64,000 nucleotides of DNA from Rhizobium leguminosarum (GTDB taxonomy: Bacteria > Pseudomonadota > Alphaproteobacteria > Rhizobiales > Rhizobiaceae): assembly GCF_004123835.1 (NCBI RefSeq), contig NZ_MZMU01000003.1, positions 1,550,001 to 1,614,000 on the forward strand, written 5' to 3'. The notes below the pieces were generated by a model, which was not told the origin of the DNA, ran no database searches, and was given only the letters and a program-made list of their open reading frames with translations. Positions 46,959 to 55,951 of the stretch are shown here, in pieces. Made by a program: the position numbers and the translations under genes. Each line of letters begins with the position of its first letter. Position 1 is the stretch's first letter.

Positions 46959-49844
46959 TCAGAAGAAGCCACGGCGCTGCCACCAACCGGCTTTCTTCGG
47001 CTTGCCGTCATCGCCTTCGCCATTCTCGGCGCGGGTGGTGGATTTCACCGTTGGCTCGGAGGAGGAGATGTTGGATTCGCGGTTGGCGCGAACCGGCTTT
47101 GCTTCTTCCTGGGCATCTTCCCGAGCGGGCGTTCCGAGATCGGCGGAGGCTTCCACCAACTCCGGTTCGGCCTCGACCGCAGGGGCCGTCTCTGCAACCG
47201 GTTCCTCGACCGGCGCTGCGGCCGGTTTACGGCGGCCGCGGGTACGGGCGGGCTTCACCTCTTCGGTTATAACAGGCGCGCTCTCGACGGCTGCCATCGC
47301 AGCCTGGCCTTCGTCGGCCTGTTCGGCAATCGCCTCGACCGCTACGGCTTCGCTCGGAGCGCCGTCGTTCGAAACGTCGTCGCCTTCGTCCTCGTCGCCG
47401 CCATTGTCTTCACCGGCTTCGCCAGCCGTCAGTTCGGAACCATCCTCGGCGCGATTGCGACGGCCGCCACGCTTGCCGCGACGGCGGCGCTTGCGGCGCT
47501 GCGATTCCTCGCTTTCAGCACGTGTCTCGGGCGTGGCTTCGGTGTTTTCATCACCTTCGCCGCCCTCGTCGTCGCCGTCCTCATCCTCGTCGCCGGCTTC
47601 GCCTGCCGATACCGGCTGTTCGGCATTGCCGTTGCGGCCGCGGCGGCGCCTGCGGCGCTTGCGCTTGCGGTTGCCGTCAGCTTCGCCTTCCGCACGTGCC
47701 GCGACGGGCCGCTCGGAAACGACCGGCTTTTCCTCGAGTTCCTCGTCTTCCTCCTCATCCACTTCGATGACGATATCGTCGTCGTCATCCTCGGGAATGG
47801 CTGCGAAGTTGAAGAGCGTTTCGATCTTGACCGGGTTTTCCACCGGCTCGCCGCGATCGATCGCGAAATGTTGCGCGCCGACCGAGCCGTCCGCATCGAT
47901 GATGATCGCGACGCCGAAGCGGCTCTCATAATCGACGATCGTCTGGCGCTTGTGGTTGAGCAGGTAGAGCGCGATGTCAGGCGTGGTGCGCACGGTGATG
48001 TTGTGAGTGGTGTTCTTGAGCAGATATTCCTCGATGCCGCGCAGGACATGCAGGGCGACGGAGGACTGCGAACGCACATGGCCGCTGCCGCCGCAATGCG
48101 AGCAGACCTGCGTGGTCGATTCGAGAACCGAAGCGCGGATGCGCTGGCGCGACATTTCGAGCAGGCCGAAATGCGAGATCCGGCCGACCTGGATGCGGGC
48201 TCGGTCGTTCTTCAGGCATTCCTTCAGCTTCTTCTCGACGGCGCGGTTGTTGCGCTTCTCTTCCATGTCGATGAAGTCGATGACGATCAGGCCGGCAAGG
48301 TCGCGAAGGCGAAGCTGGCGGGCGACTTCGTCTGCAGCCTCAAGATTCGTCTGCAGCGCGGTGTCCTCGATCGAATGTTCGCGGGTCGAGCGGCCGGAGT
48401 TGACGTCGATCGAGACCAGCGCTTCGGTCTGGTTCATGATCAAGTAGCCGCCAGACTTCAGCGTCACCTGTGGCTGCAGCATGCGGTCGAGCTGAGCCTC
48501 GATGCCGGAACGCGAAAAGATCGGATGGATGTCGCGGTAGGGCTGAACCACCTTGGCATGGCTCGGCATCAGCATCTTCATGAAGTCTTTCGCTTCACGA
48601 TAGCCTTCTTCGCCGGAAACGATGACTTCGCTGATATCCTTGTTGTAGAGGTCGCGGATCGAACGCTTGATCAGCGAGCCTTCCTCATAGACAAGGCAGG
48701 GAGCGGTGGACGCCAGCGTCAGCGTGCGCACATTCTCCCAGAGACGCATCAGATATTCGAAATCGCGCTTGACCTCGACCTTGGTGCGGTTGGCACCGGC
48801 GGTGCGAAGGATGACGCCCATGCCCTGCGGCACCTCGAGTAGGCGCGCAATTTCCTTCAGGCGCTTGCGGTCGGCAGGATTGGTGATCTTGCGGGAAATG
48901 CCGCCGCCGCGCGCCGTGTTCGGCATCAGCACGGAGTAGCGGCCGGCGAGCGAGAGATAGGTGGTAAGGGCTGCACCCTTGTTGCCGCGCTCTTCCTTGG
49001 CGACCTGCACGAGCAGGATCTGGCGGCGCTTGATGACTTCCTGGATGCGGTACTGCTTGCGCGGCTTGCGCTGCACGCGGTCAGGCACTTCTTCCATCGC
49101 GTCTTCGGCGCCGACGGATTCGATGACTTCCTCTTCGCCGTGATCGTCATCGTCGTCGTCGTCATCGTGGCGACGCTTGCTGGTATCGACGTCCTCGGAG
49201 ATCGAGTCGGTTTCCACCATCGCGGCCATCGCGCCGCCGGTCGAACCGTCATCCTCATTGTCGACGCTCGAAGCGCCTTCGGCTTCGACGTCTGTGGGAA
49301 CGGCGTCCTCGGTCGCGGTCGTTTCGGCAACCGGTTCTACCACCTTCTTGCGGCTGCGGCGCGGCCTTGCCTTCTTGGCCGGCGCTTCTTCGGTGGCATC
49401 GAGCGATGCCGCGGTCTCTACCGCTGCGGTCTCTTCCGTTACGGCAGCCGTTTCCGGCGCCTCTGCCGGAACGATGCCGACATCCGGCTGATCCTGCTTG
49501 GAAAGATCGACCATCGGCGCGGTTTCGACATGCTCGACATCTTCGTCGCGGCGATGCTCCTCGGCTTCGGCCCGAAGCAGTGCCTGACGGTCGGCAAGCG
49601 GTATCTGATAATAGTCGGGGTGGATTTCGGCGAAGGCCAGGAAGCCGTGCCGGTTGCCGCCGTAATCGACGAAGGCGGCCTGCAGCGAGGGTTCAACCCT
49701 CGTTACTTTTGCAAGATAGATGTTGCCGCGGATCTGCTTCTTGTGCTGGGACTCGAAGTCAAATTCTTCTATGCGGTTCCCGCGAACGACAACGACGCGC
49801 GTCTCTTCCTCGTGAGACGCATCGATAAGCATTTTGTCTGCCAT
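46959..49844 (-). CDS. rne: Ribonuclease E
   Basis: The main endoribonuclease of the RNA degradosome, 961 residues. The S1 domain is split by a long acidic Glu/Asp-rich insertion (about residues 90-275), the usual alphaproteobacterial form. The catalytic region has VIDFIDMEEKRNNRAVE and the zinc-link motif CSHCGGSG. The C-terminal third is low complexity: acidic blocks, Arg-rich RKRRRRRRGR segments and an Ala/Glu-rich part that probably recruits partners. The final residues AGWWQRRGFF are the typical alphaproteobacterial end. The presence of RNase J (14.8 kb) and RNase R (37.6 kb) gives three decay enzymes in one window. Confidence 0.96.
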   Translation of the reverse strand: MADKMLIDASHEEETRVVVVRGNRIEEFDFESQHKKQIRGNIYLAKVTRVEPSLQAAFVDYGGNRHGFLAFAEIHPDYYQIPLADRQALLRAEAEEHRRDEDVEHVETAPMVDLSKQDQPDVGIVPAEAPETAAVTEETAAVETAASLDATEEAPAKKARPRRSRKKVVEPVAETTATEDAVPTDVEAEGASSVDNEDDGSTGGAMAAMVETDSISEDVDTSKRRHDDDDDDDDHGEEEVIESVGAEDAMEEVPDRVQRKPRKQYRIQEVIKRRQILLVQVAKEERGNKGAALTTYLSLAGRYSVLMPNTARGGGISRKITNPADRKRLKEIARLLEVPQGMGVILRTAGANRTKVEVKRDFEYLMRLWENVRTLTLASTAPCLVYEEGSLIKRSIRDLYNKDISEVIVSGEEGYREAKDFMKMLMPSHAKVVQPYRDIHPIFSRSGIEAQLDRMLQPQVTLKSGGYLIMNQTEALVSIDVNSGRSTREHSIEDTALQTNLEAADEVARQLRLRDLAGLIVIDFIDMEEKRNNRAVEKKLKECLKNDRARIQVGRISHFGLLEMSRQRIRASVLESTTQVCSHCGGSGHVRSQSSVALHVLRGIEEYLLKNTTHNITVRTTPDIALYLLNHKRQTIVDYESRFGVAIIIDADGSVGAQHFAIDRGEPVENPVKIETLFNFAAIPEDDDDDIVIEVDEEEDEELEEKPVVSERPVAARAEGEADGNRKRKRRRRRRGRNGNAEQPVSAGEAGDEDEDGDDEGGEGDENTEATPETRAESEESQRRKRRRRGKRGGRRNRAEDGSELTAGEAGEDNGGDEDEGDDVSNDGAPSEAVAVEAIAEQADEGQAAMAAVESAPVITEEVKPARTRGRRKPAAAPVEEPVAETAPAVEAEPELVEASADLGTPAREDAQEEAKPVRANRESNISSSEPTVKSTTRAENGEGDDGKPKKAGWWQRRGFF

Positions 49845-50368
49845 GTAAGCTGTGCTCCTCGGCGTGGCCGCGAGAGCGCATTCCCGACTGCTGTTGAGAC
49901 AGAAAGAATGCGGTCCACTGTGGCCGCGCCGGATAATGAAAGTCGCGCCTGATGCGAGGGGGAGGGCAGCAGCCAGACCGCAGCCGGAACCATTTCGGTC
50001 CGGGGCCTGTACACTTCAGATAAAACCTGCTGCGAAACCATCAACAACCAAGCGTGATCGACAAATACGAAGACCCGTTCGGGTCCGATGAGTTTGCTCC
50101 CTGAGAGCGTGGTGGCTGATCCACCAATGAATTCCGACAATAAGCCGGAAAATCAGGATCCAGTTCTAGGGATGAAGCGCATGAGACGGCGGACGATGAC
50201 CGGTGTGGCGCCAGGTCCTGATCTGGCTGGCAGCCTTTGCGGCGACTCTATCCCGTCAACACTTTACCCTGAAATTCGTTGTATGTTTTCTGTGTCACAA
50301 TAGCAAGGGAAAAGCCAAATGTGCCATAATATTGATGGATTTCGCAACGCATAGAAGCTGGGGATAAA
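49845..50368. other. Divergent intergenic region between rne and the amidase gene
   Basis: About 520 bp with no protein frame that I can support. It must hold the rne promoter (minus strand) and its long 5' leader; RNase E genes often regulate themselves through such leaders. I could not find a clear hairpin that would prove this. A weak TTGAC-like box is not well placed, so no promoter is called. Confidence 0.5.
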
Positions 50369-51739
50369 GTGATCGCGATTCGGCAGGCTGCAGCGGGTGT
50401 TTCGTCACAGGACCTTGGCCGCAGCCGCGTCCGGTCCATCGCAATACAGATAGGGTGTGGCGGTTTATTGTTTAAGAGGGCTCGGATCGCGGCAAAATCC
50501 GCAGCGCGGCGATCGACATTCGCAAGGCGGGTTCTGGTGGCGCTTTTGGCCGCTAGTCTGCTGCCGGCCGCTGCCAGCTCCGTCGAGGCCAGGGATCCGC
50601 TGCTTGCCTATGGCGCGCGCATCGTCGGCGACGACGCAAGGACCCGCATCGTCATCGATTTCGATCGCGAACCGCGTTTCTCCGTCCACTATATCGCCAA
50701 TCCGGAACGCATCGTCGTTGACTTGCCGGCGACCGCCTTCGGTTTTCCGGCGAAGGATCTTGCCGCCCGAGGCCTGTTCAAGGATATCCGCTACGGCAAG
50801 ATGGACGAGGAGAGCGCGCGCATCGTGCTGACGACGGCAGGGCCGGTAAAGCTGGCGCTTGCCAAGGTGCAAGCCGATGAGGCGGGCAACGGCCATCGCC
50901 TCGTGCTCGATGCGGAGATGATCGACAAGAAGGCCTTTGCCGAACTGGTGAAGACGCAATCCTGGAACGATCGGGCCTGGAGCAATCGGACTGAGGCGGC
51001 TCAGACGACGAGCGCCATTCCGGCACCGCAAAAGGCTGCGCCCGGCGATTTCGTCATCGCCGTCGACGCCGGCCATGGCGGCATCGACACCGGTGCGATC
51101 GGCGTCGACACCAAGACCGAGGAAAAGCAGGTGACGCTTGCCTTCGCCAAGGCTTTGACCGACCGGCTGAACAAGGAACCGGGCATCAAGGCTTTCCTGA
51201 CGCGCGAGGATGACGAGTTCCTGTCGCTTTCGCAGCGTGTGCTGATCGCCCGCCAGAACCATGCCGGCCTCTTCATTTCGCTGCATGCCGATACGCTGAA
51301 GCAGAAGGATATCCGTGGCGCGACCGTCTACACGATCTCCGACAAGGCATCCGACAAGCTCGCCGCCGACCTTGCCGAACGTGAAAACCTCTCTGACCAG
51401 ATCGCCGGCAAGGAGACGGTCGCCGAGCCGCCCGAGGTTGCCGACATCCTGCTCGATCTGACGCGGCGCGAGACCCAGGCCTTCTCGATCTCGCTGGCCG
51501 AGAGCGTGCTGAATTCTTTCAAGGATCAGGTCGGCACCATCAACAATCCGCACCGTCATGCCGGCTTCCGCGTGCTTCAGGCCCCCGACGTGCCGTCGAT
51601 CCTTCTCGAGATTGGGTTCCTCTCGAATGCCGAGGACGAGAAACTGCTGCTCGACGAGGCCTGGCGCGGCAAGATCGCCGGTCTCTTGACCGACGCAGTC
51701 AAGCGATACCGCGCCGCCGTCATGGCAAATGGCGGCTGA
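50369..51739 (+). CDS. N-acetylmuramoyl-L-alanine amidase with AMIN domain (AmiC-like)
   Basis: A 456-residue periplasmic cell-division amidase that removes stem peptides from septal peptidoglycan. The start used is GTG at 50369; ATGs lie further in. A hydrophobic export segment (VLVALLAASLLPAAASSVEA) is followed by an AMIN domain (about 75-180) and the amidase_3 domain (about 225-450) with VDAGHGGIDTGAIG, SLHADT and LLEIGFLSN providing the zinc and catalytic glutamate sites. mrcA follows 359 bp later, and both act on the wall. Confidence 0.92.
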   Translation: MIAIRQAAAGVSSQDLGRSRVRSIAIQIGCGGLLFKRARIAAKSAARRSTFARRVLVALLAASLLPAAASSVEARDPLLAYGARIVGDDARTRIVIDFDREPRFSVHYIANPERIVVDLPATAFGFPAKDLAARGLFKDIRYGKMDEESARIVLTTAGPVKLALAKVQADEAGNGHRLVLDAEMIDKKAFAELVKTQSWNDRAWSNRTEAAQTTSAIPAPQKAAPGDFVIAVDAGHGGIDTGAIGVDTKTEEKQVTLAFAKALTDRLNKEPGIKAFLTREDDEFLSLSQRVLIARQNHAGLFISLHADTLKQKDIRGATVYTISDKASDKLAADLAERENLSDQIAGKETVAEPPEVADILLDLTRRETQAFSISLAESVLNSFKDQVGTINNPHRHAGFRVLQAPDVPSILLEIGFLSNAEDEKLLLDEAWRGKIAGLLTDAVKRYRAAVMANGG

Positions 51740-51752
51740 CGGTCGCCGTCAA

Positions 51753-51812
51753 AAATCTGTAGCGGTTGCGGCACGGCGGCCTGTATGAAAACAAAGATTT
51801 AAGTGCGCCGCA
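51753..51812 (+). repeat. Degenerate copy of the GCATGTCG-family repeat upstream of mrcA
   Basis: GTAGCGGTTGCGGCAC followed by TATGAAAACAAAGATTTAAG resembles the tail of copies A and B (AGCGGTTTTGCG ... GTAAAAACAAAGACCTAAAG), but the leading stem is degraded. It lies in the 359-bp gap between the amidase and mrcA; the rest of that gap shows nothing else recognisable beyond the likely mrcA promoter. Confidence 0.4.
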
Positions 51813-52098
51813 TGAATCAAATTCTGAGGAAGATACCTCAGATTGGCGACGACGACGGGCGTTGCTTGGATGTGACAGTTCTAATGAAACGCGGCCGCAG
51901 CGGTGAATGCGGCGCAGACAGCCCTATTTTGCTCACATTCGCGCCGTTACTCCGGCTTATGTTTCGTAAGCCTTGAGCGCGGAATCGGCTTGTGGCGGTA
52001 GCGCTCATAGAGTAAGTCGCGCAACGTGCAAATTGCCTTGATCTGTGCAATCGTTGCGGCTGCGCCGATTGAAGATTGAAAAGACCGGTAGCTGAAAT

Positions 52099-54558
52099 AT
52101 GGTTAGACTTTTTGGATATTTCTTCGGAATGGCCTGCGTCCTGTTTCTGGTCGCGGCAGCGGGTGTTGCCATCTATATCACCAATGTCGCCAAGGATCTT
52201 CCGGACTATGCCGTTCTGAACAGCTATGCGCCGCCGGTGACCACCCGAGTTCATGCCGGCAACGGCGCTCTCATGGCTGAGTACGCCAAGGAAAAGCGCC
52301 TTTTCCTGCCGATCCAGGCCATTCCCGACCGCGTCAAGGCCGCTTTCCTGTCGGCCGAAGACAAGAATTTCTACAATCATCCGGGCGTCGATCTCACAGG
52401 TCTCGGCCGCGCCATCCTCGTCAACCTGCAGAATTTCGGTTCCGGCCGCCGCCCGGTCGGTGCCTCCACCATTACCCAGCAGGTGGCCAAGAATTTCCTT
52501 TTGAGCTCGGACCAGACGATCGACCGCAAGATCAAGGAAGCGATCCTCTCCTTCCGCATCGAGCAGGCCTATAGCAAGGACAAGATCCTCGAGCTCTACC
52601 TGAACGAGATCTTCTTCGGTCTGAACTCCTACGGCATCGCCGGCGCCGCACTCACCTATTTCAACAAATCCGTCACCGAACTGACCGTCGCCGAGGCAGC
52701 CTATCTGGCCTCGCTGCCGAAGGGCCCTGCCAATTATCATCCTTTCCGCCACCCGGAAGCTGCGCTCGAGCGCCGCAACTGGGTGATCGACCGCATGGTC
52801 GAGAACGGCTATGTCAGCCAGAGCGACGGCGAAGAGGCCAAGAAGCAGCCGCTCGGCGTCACCGCCCGCACCACTGGCCCCTCGCTCTTTGCTTCGGATT
52901 ATTTCGCCGAAACCGTGCGCCGCCAGCTGATCGACCAGTACGGCGAAAAGGTCCTCTATGAGGGCGGCCTTTCGGTGCGCACGTCGCTCGATCCGCAGAT
53001 GCAGCTCGCTGCCCGCAAGGCGCTGCAGGACGGTCTGGTCACTTACGACGAGCGCCGCGGTTTCCACGGCCCGATCAAGCAGATCGATGCAAGCGGTGAT
53101 TGGGGCAAGGCGCTAGCCGATATTCCCACCCTGTCCGACGTGCCGGAATGGCGGCTTGCCGTCGTGCTCGCCGTGTCCGACTCGGCCGTCGACATCGGCC
53201 TGCAGCCGGCCAAGGATGGAGGCGGCAAGGTTGCCGCCGACCGCCAGCGCGGCACGATCGACGCCAAGAACATGCAGTGGGCCTTCCGTTCGGCCGACGG
53301 CGCCCGCAAGACCACGAAATCGCCGGTCGGCGCCGTGTCCCCTGGTGACGTCGTCTATGTCGCAAAGCTCGGTGACGACGCGTCGACCTCCTATCGCCTG
53401 CAGCAGCCGCCGAAGGTGCAAGGTGGCCTGGTCGCCATGGATCCGAAGACCGGCCGCGTGCTCGCCATGGTCGGCGGCTTCTCCTATGCCCAGTCCGAAT
53501 TCAACCGCGCCACCCAGGCGATGCGCCAGCCGGGCTCCTCGTTCAAGCCTTTCGTCTACGCGGCGGCGATGGACAATGGTTATACGCCGGCTTCGGTCAT
53601 CATGGACGCGCCGATCGAAATCGTCTCGGGTGGCCAGGTCTGGAGGCCGGAAAACTACGGCGGCGAATCCGGCGGCCCGTCGACGCTGCGTTCGGGCATC
53701 GAGCATTCGCGCAACCTGATGACAGTGCGCCTCGCCAACGATCTCGGCATGAACATCGTCGCCGAATATGCCGAGCGTTTCGGCATCTACGATCACATGC
53801 TGCCGGTTCTCTCCATGTCGCTCGGCGCCGGCGACACGACGGTGCTGCGCATGGTCTCGGCCTATTCGGTCATCGCCAATGGCGGCAAGCAGATCAAGCC
53901 GACATTGATCGACCGCATCCAGGACCGCTACGGCAAGACGATCTTCAAGCATGAGGAGCGTCTCTGCGAGGGCTGCAATGCCGGCGACTGGCAGAACCAG
54001 GAAGAGCCGAATGTCGTCGACAATCGCGAAACCGTTCTCGATCCGATGACCGCCTACCAGATCACCTCGATGATGCAGGGCGTCATCCAGCGCGGCACCG
54101 CTGCCGGCAAGATCGATCTCGGCGGTCGCGACGTCGCCGGAAAGACCGGCACCACCAACGACGAGAAGGATGCCTGGTTCGTCGGCTTCACGCCGGATCT
54201 GGTCGCCGGCCTCTATCTGGGCTTCGATACGCCGGGCCCGCTCGGCCGCGGCGGCACCGGCGGCGGTCTTTCCGCCCCGATCTTCAACGAATTCATGCAA
54301 GCCGCCGTCAAGGACACGCCGGAATCCAAATTCGTCATTCCATCAGGCATGAACCTGATCCCGATCGACCGCAAGACAGGCATGGCGGCCGCCGACGGTG
54401 ACCCGAACACCATTGTCGAGGCGTTCAAGCCCGGCACCGGCCCGGCCGACAGCTTCTCCGTCATCGGCATGGACAGCACCATGGCGCCGGAAGAAATCCT
54501 GAAGACCTCGCCGCAGGCGAACCAGGCCGTCCAGACCGGCACGCCCGGCCTGTTCTGA
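52099..54558 (+). CDS. mrcA: Penicillin-binding protein 1A
   Basis: Bifunctional class A PBP (819 residues) that polymerises and crosslinks peptidoglycan. One N-terminal membrane helix (MVRLFGYFFGMACVLFLVAA) anchors it. The transglycosylase domain has EDKNFYNHPGVD and GASTITQQVAKN; the transpeptidase domain has the active-site SSFK (RQPGSSFKPF), SRN and KTGTT motifs. An OB-like insert lies between them (about residues 315-440). Residues at the C-terminus are polar with no clear fold. Confidence 0.96.
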   Translation: MVRLFGYFFGMACVLFLVAAAGVAIYITNVAKDLPDYAVLNSYAPPVTTRVHAGNGALMAEYAKEKRLFLPIQAIPDRVKAAFLSAEDKNFYNHPGVDLTGLGRAILVNLQNFGSGRRPVGASTITQQVAKNFLLSSDQTIDRKIKEAILSFRIEQAYSKDKILELYLNEIFFGLNSYGIAGAALTYFNKSVTELTVAEAAYLASLPKGPANYHPFRHPEAALERRNWVIDRMVENGYVSQSDGEEAKKQPLGVTARTTGPSLFASDYFAETVRRQLIDQYGEKVLYEGGLSVRTSLDPQMQLAARKALQDGLVTYDERRGFHGPIKQIDASGDWGKALADIPTLSDVPEWRLAVVLAVSDSAVDIGLQPAKDGGGKVAADRQRGTIDAKNMQWAFRSADGARKTTKSPVGAVSPGDVVYVAKLGDDASTSYRLQQPPKVQGGLVAMDPKTGRVLAMVGGFSYAQSEFNRATQAMRQPGSSFKPFVYAAAMDNGYTPASVIMDAPIEIVSGGQVWRPENYGGESGGPSTLRSGIEHSRNLMTVRLANDLGMNIVAEYAERFGIYDHMLPVLSMSLGAGDTTVLRMVSAYSVIANGGKQIKPTLIDRIQDRYGKTIFKHEERLCEGCNAGDWQNQEEPNVVDNRETVLDPMTAYQITSMMQGVIQRGTAAGKIDLGGRDVAGKTGTTNDEKDAWFVGFTPDLVAGLYLGFDTPGPLGRGGTGGGLSAPIFNEFMQAAVKDTPESKFVIPSGMNLIPIDRKTGMAAADGDPNTIVEAFKPGTGPADSFSVIGMDSTMAPEEILKTSPQANQAVQTGTPGLF

Positions 54559-54576
54559 CCGAGACCTGAATTTTGT

Positions 54577-54612
54577 ACGCCTGCCGCGGCCCTTTACATC
54601 CGCGGCGGGCGT
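54577..54612 (+). terminator. GC-rich hairpin downstream of mrcA
   Basis: ACGCCTGCCGCGG and CCGCGGCGGGCGT form a 13-bp stem with one T-G pair. No T-run follows, so termination is plausible but not certain. Confidence 0.5.
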
Positions 54613-54614
54613 CT

Positions 54615-54684
54615 CTAGAGCAATTCCAGCAAAAGTGCATAGCGGTTTTGCGTCCGGAATTGCGCGAAACCAAAAAGATAGAGC
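54615..54684 (+). repeat. Variant of the hairpin repeat family between mrcA and prfB
   Basis: GCAATTCC (54620-54627) and GGAATTGC (54656-54663) enclose AGCAAAAGTGCATAGCGG, so the centre (GCAAAAGTG ... AGCGGTTTTGC) equals that of copies A and B while the outer stem has different bases on both sides. This compensatory pattern suggests that the folded form matters. Confidence 0.65.
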
Positions 54685-54762
54685 ATCTCCGTGGCTCGGA
54701 GAACAACAGAAATGCGCTATCTCACCAGCACCTGAAGAAGACCGAGACAGAGAAGCAGGAAA

Positions 54763-55894
54763 ATGCGAGCGGAAATCGAAAACGTGGTCGATGAAACCAA
54801 GCAGGCTATCACCCTGCTGAGGAGGCATCTTTGACTGGGACCAGGCGATAAGACGGCTGGACTGGTTGAACAACAAGGCAGAGGATCCGAATCTCTGGAA
54901 CGACGCTTCGGAAGCGCAGAAGCTGATGCGCGAACGCCAGCAGCTCGATGACGGCATCAACGGCGTCAAGCAGCTCGAGCAGCAGCTGAACGACAATATC
55001 GAGCTGATCGAGCTTGGCGAGGAAGAGGGCGACCAGAGCGTCGTCAAGGAAGCCGAAGACACGCTGAAGGCCTTGAAGGCCGAGGCCGGGCGCCGCCAGG
55101 TGGAAGCCATGCTCTCCGGCGAAGCAGATGGCAACGACACCTATCTCGAAGTCCATTCCGGCGCCGGCGGCACCGAAAGCCAGGACTGGGCGAACATGCT
55201 TTTGCGCATGTACACCCGCTGGGCCGAACGCCAGCGCTTCAAGGTCGAGCTTCTCGAAGTCCATGACGGCGAAGAGGCGGGCATCAAGTCCGCGACCCTG
55301 CTCGTCAAGGGCCACAATGCTTATGGCTGGCTGAAGACGGAATCGGGCGTGCACCGCCTGGTGCGCATCTCGCCCTACGACAGCAATGCGCGTCGCCACA
55401 CCTCCTTCTCGTCGATCTGGGTCTATCCGGTTGTCGACGACTCGATTCAGATCGAGATCAACGAAAGCGACTGCCGCATCGATACCTATCGTTCGTCGGG
55501 CGCCGGCGGCCAGCACGTCAACACCACCGACTCGGCCGTGCGCATCACGCATATCCCGACCGGCATCGTCGTGCAGTGCCAGCAGGAGCGTTCGCAGCAC
55601 AAGAACCGCGCCAAGGCCTGGGACATGCTGCGTGCCCGCATGTATGAAGCCGAATTGAAGAAGCGTGAGGACGCCGCCAGCGCCGAAGCCGCTTCCAAGA
55701 CGGAGATCGGCTGGGGCCACCAGATCCGCTCCTACGTGTTGCAGCCCTATCAGATGGTCAAAGACTTGCGCACCGGCGTCGCCAGCAGCGCGCCGGACGA
55801 CGTTCTCGACGGCGACCTGAACGAGTTCATGGAAGCAGCACTCGCTCACCGCATCAGCGGTGCTGCCGACGCGGTCGTCGAGGATGTCGACTGA
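54763..55894 (+). CDS. prfB: Peptide chain release factor 2, expressed by programmed +1 frameshift
   Basis: RF2 recognises UAA and UGA stop codons. Translation starts at ATG 54763, runs 23 codons to CTT (54829-54831), meets TGA at 54832-54834 and continues in the +1 frame from GAC at 54833. The joined product is 376 residues. The GGQ peptidyl-hydrolysis motif is in [16 protein letters not shown] and the stop-codon recognition tripeptide SPF is replaced by the usual RF2 context ([15 protein letters not shown]). The whole gene is intact if the frameshift is allowed for; reading only the second frame would give a truncated N-terminus. Confidence 0.96.
54820..54834 (+). promoter_or_regulatory. 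Programmed +1 frameshift site of prfB
   Basis: AGGAGGCATCTTTGAC: an internal Shine-Dalgarno AGGAGG (54820-54825), 3 nt, the slippery CTT and the in-frame TGA followed by C. It matches the E. coli prfB arrangement. RF2 shortage favours the shift, so the protein controls its own synthesis. Confidence 0.95.
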
Positions 55895-55920
55895 TCGGAT
55901 TGACGATGGATTGAGTTAGC

Positions 55921-55946
55921 AAAGCCCCGGAGACGGGGCTTTTCCT
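55921..55946 (+). terminator. prfB terminator
   Basis: AAAGCCCCG GAGA CGGGGCTTT followed by TCCTTTT, located just after the prfB stop and before the convergent hydrolase gene. Confidence 0.85.
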
Positions 55947-55951
55947 TTTGT

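Noticed and set aside
53113..54300. 395-codon minus-strand frame opposite mrcA
   Set aside because: Shadow of a well-identified penicillin-binding protein.
54832..54834. prfB as a pseudogene because of the early in-frame TGA
   Set aside because: The sequence around the stop matches the known programmed frameshift site in every element, so it is a working gene.
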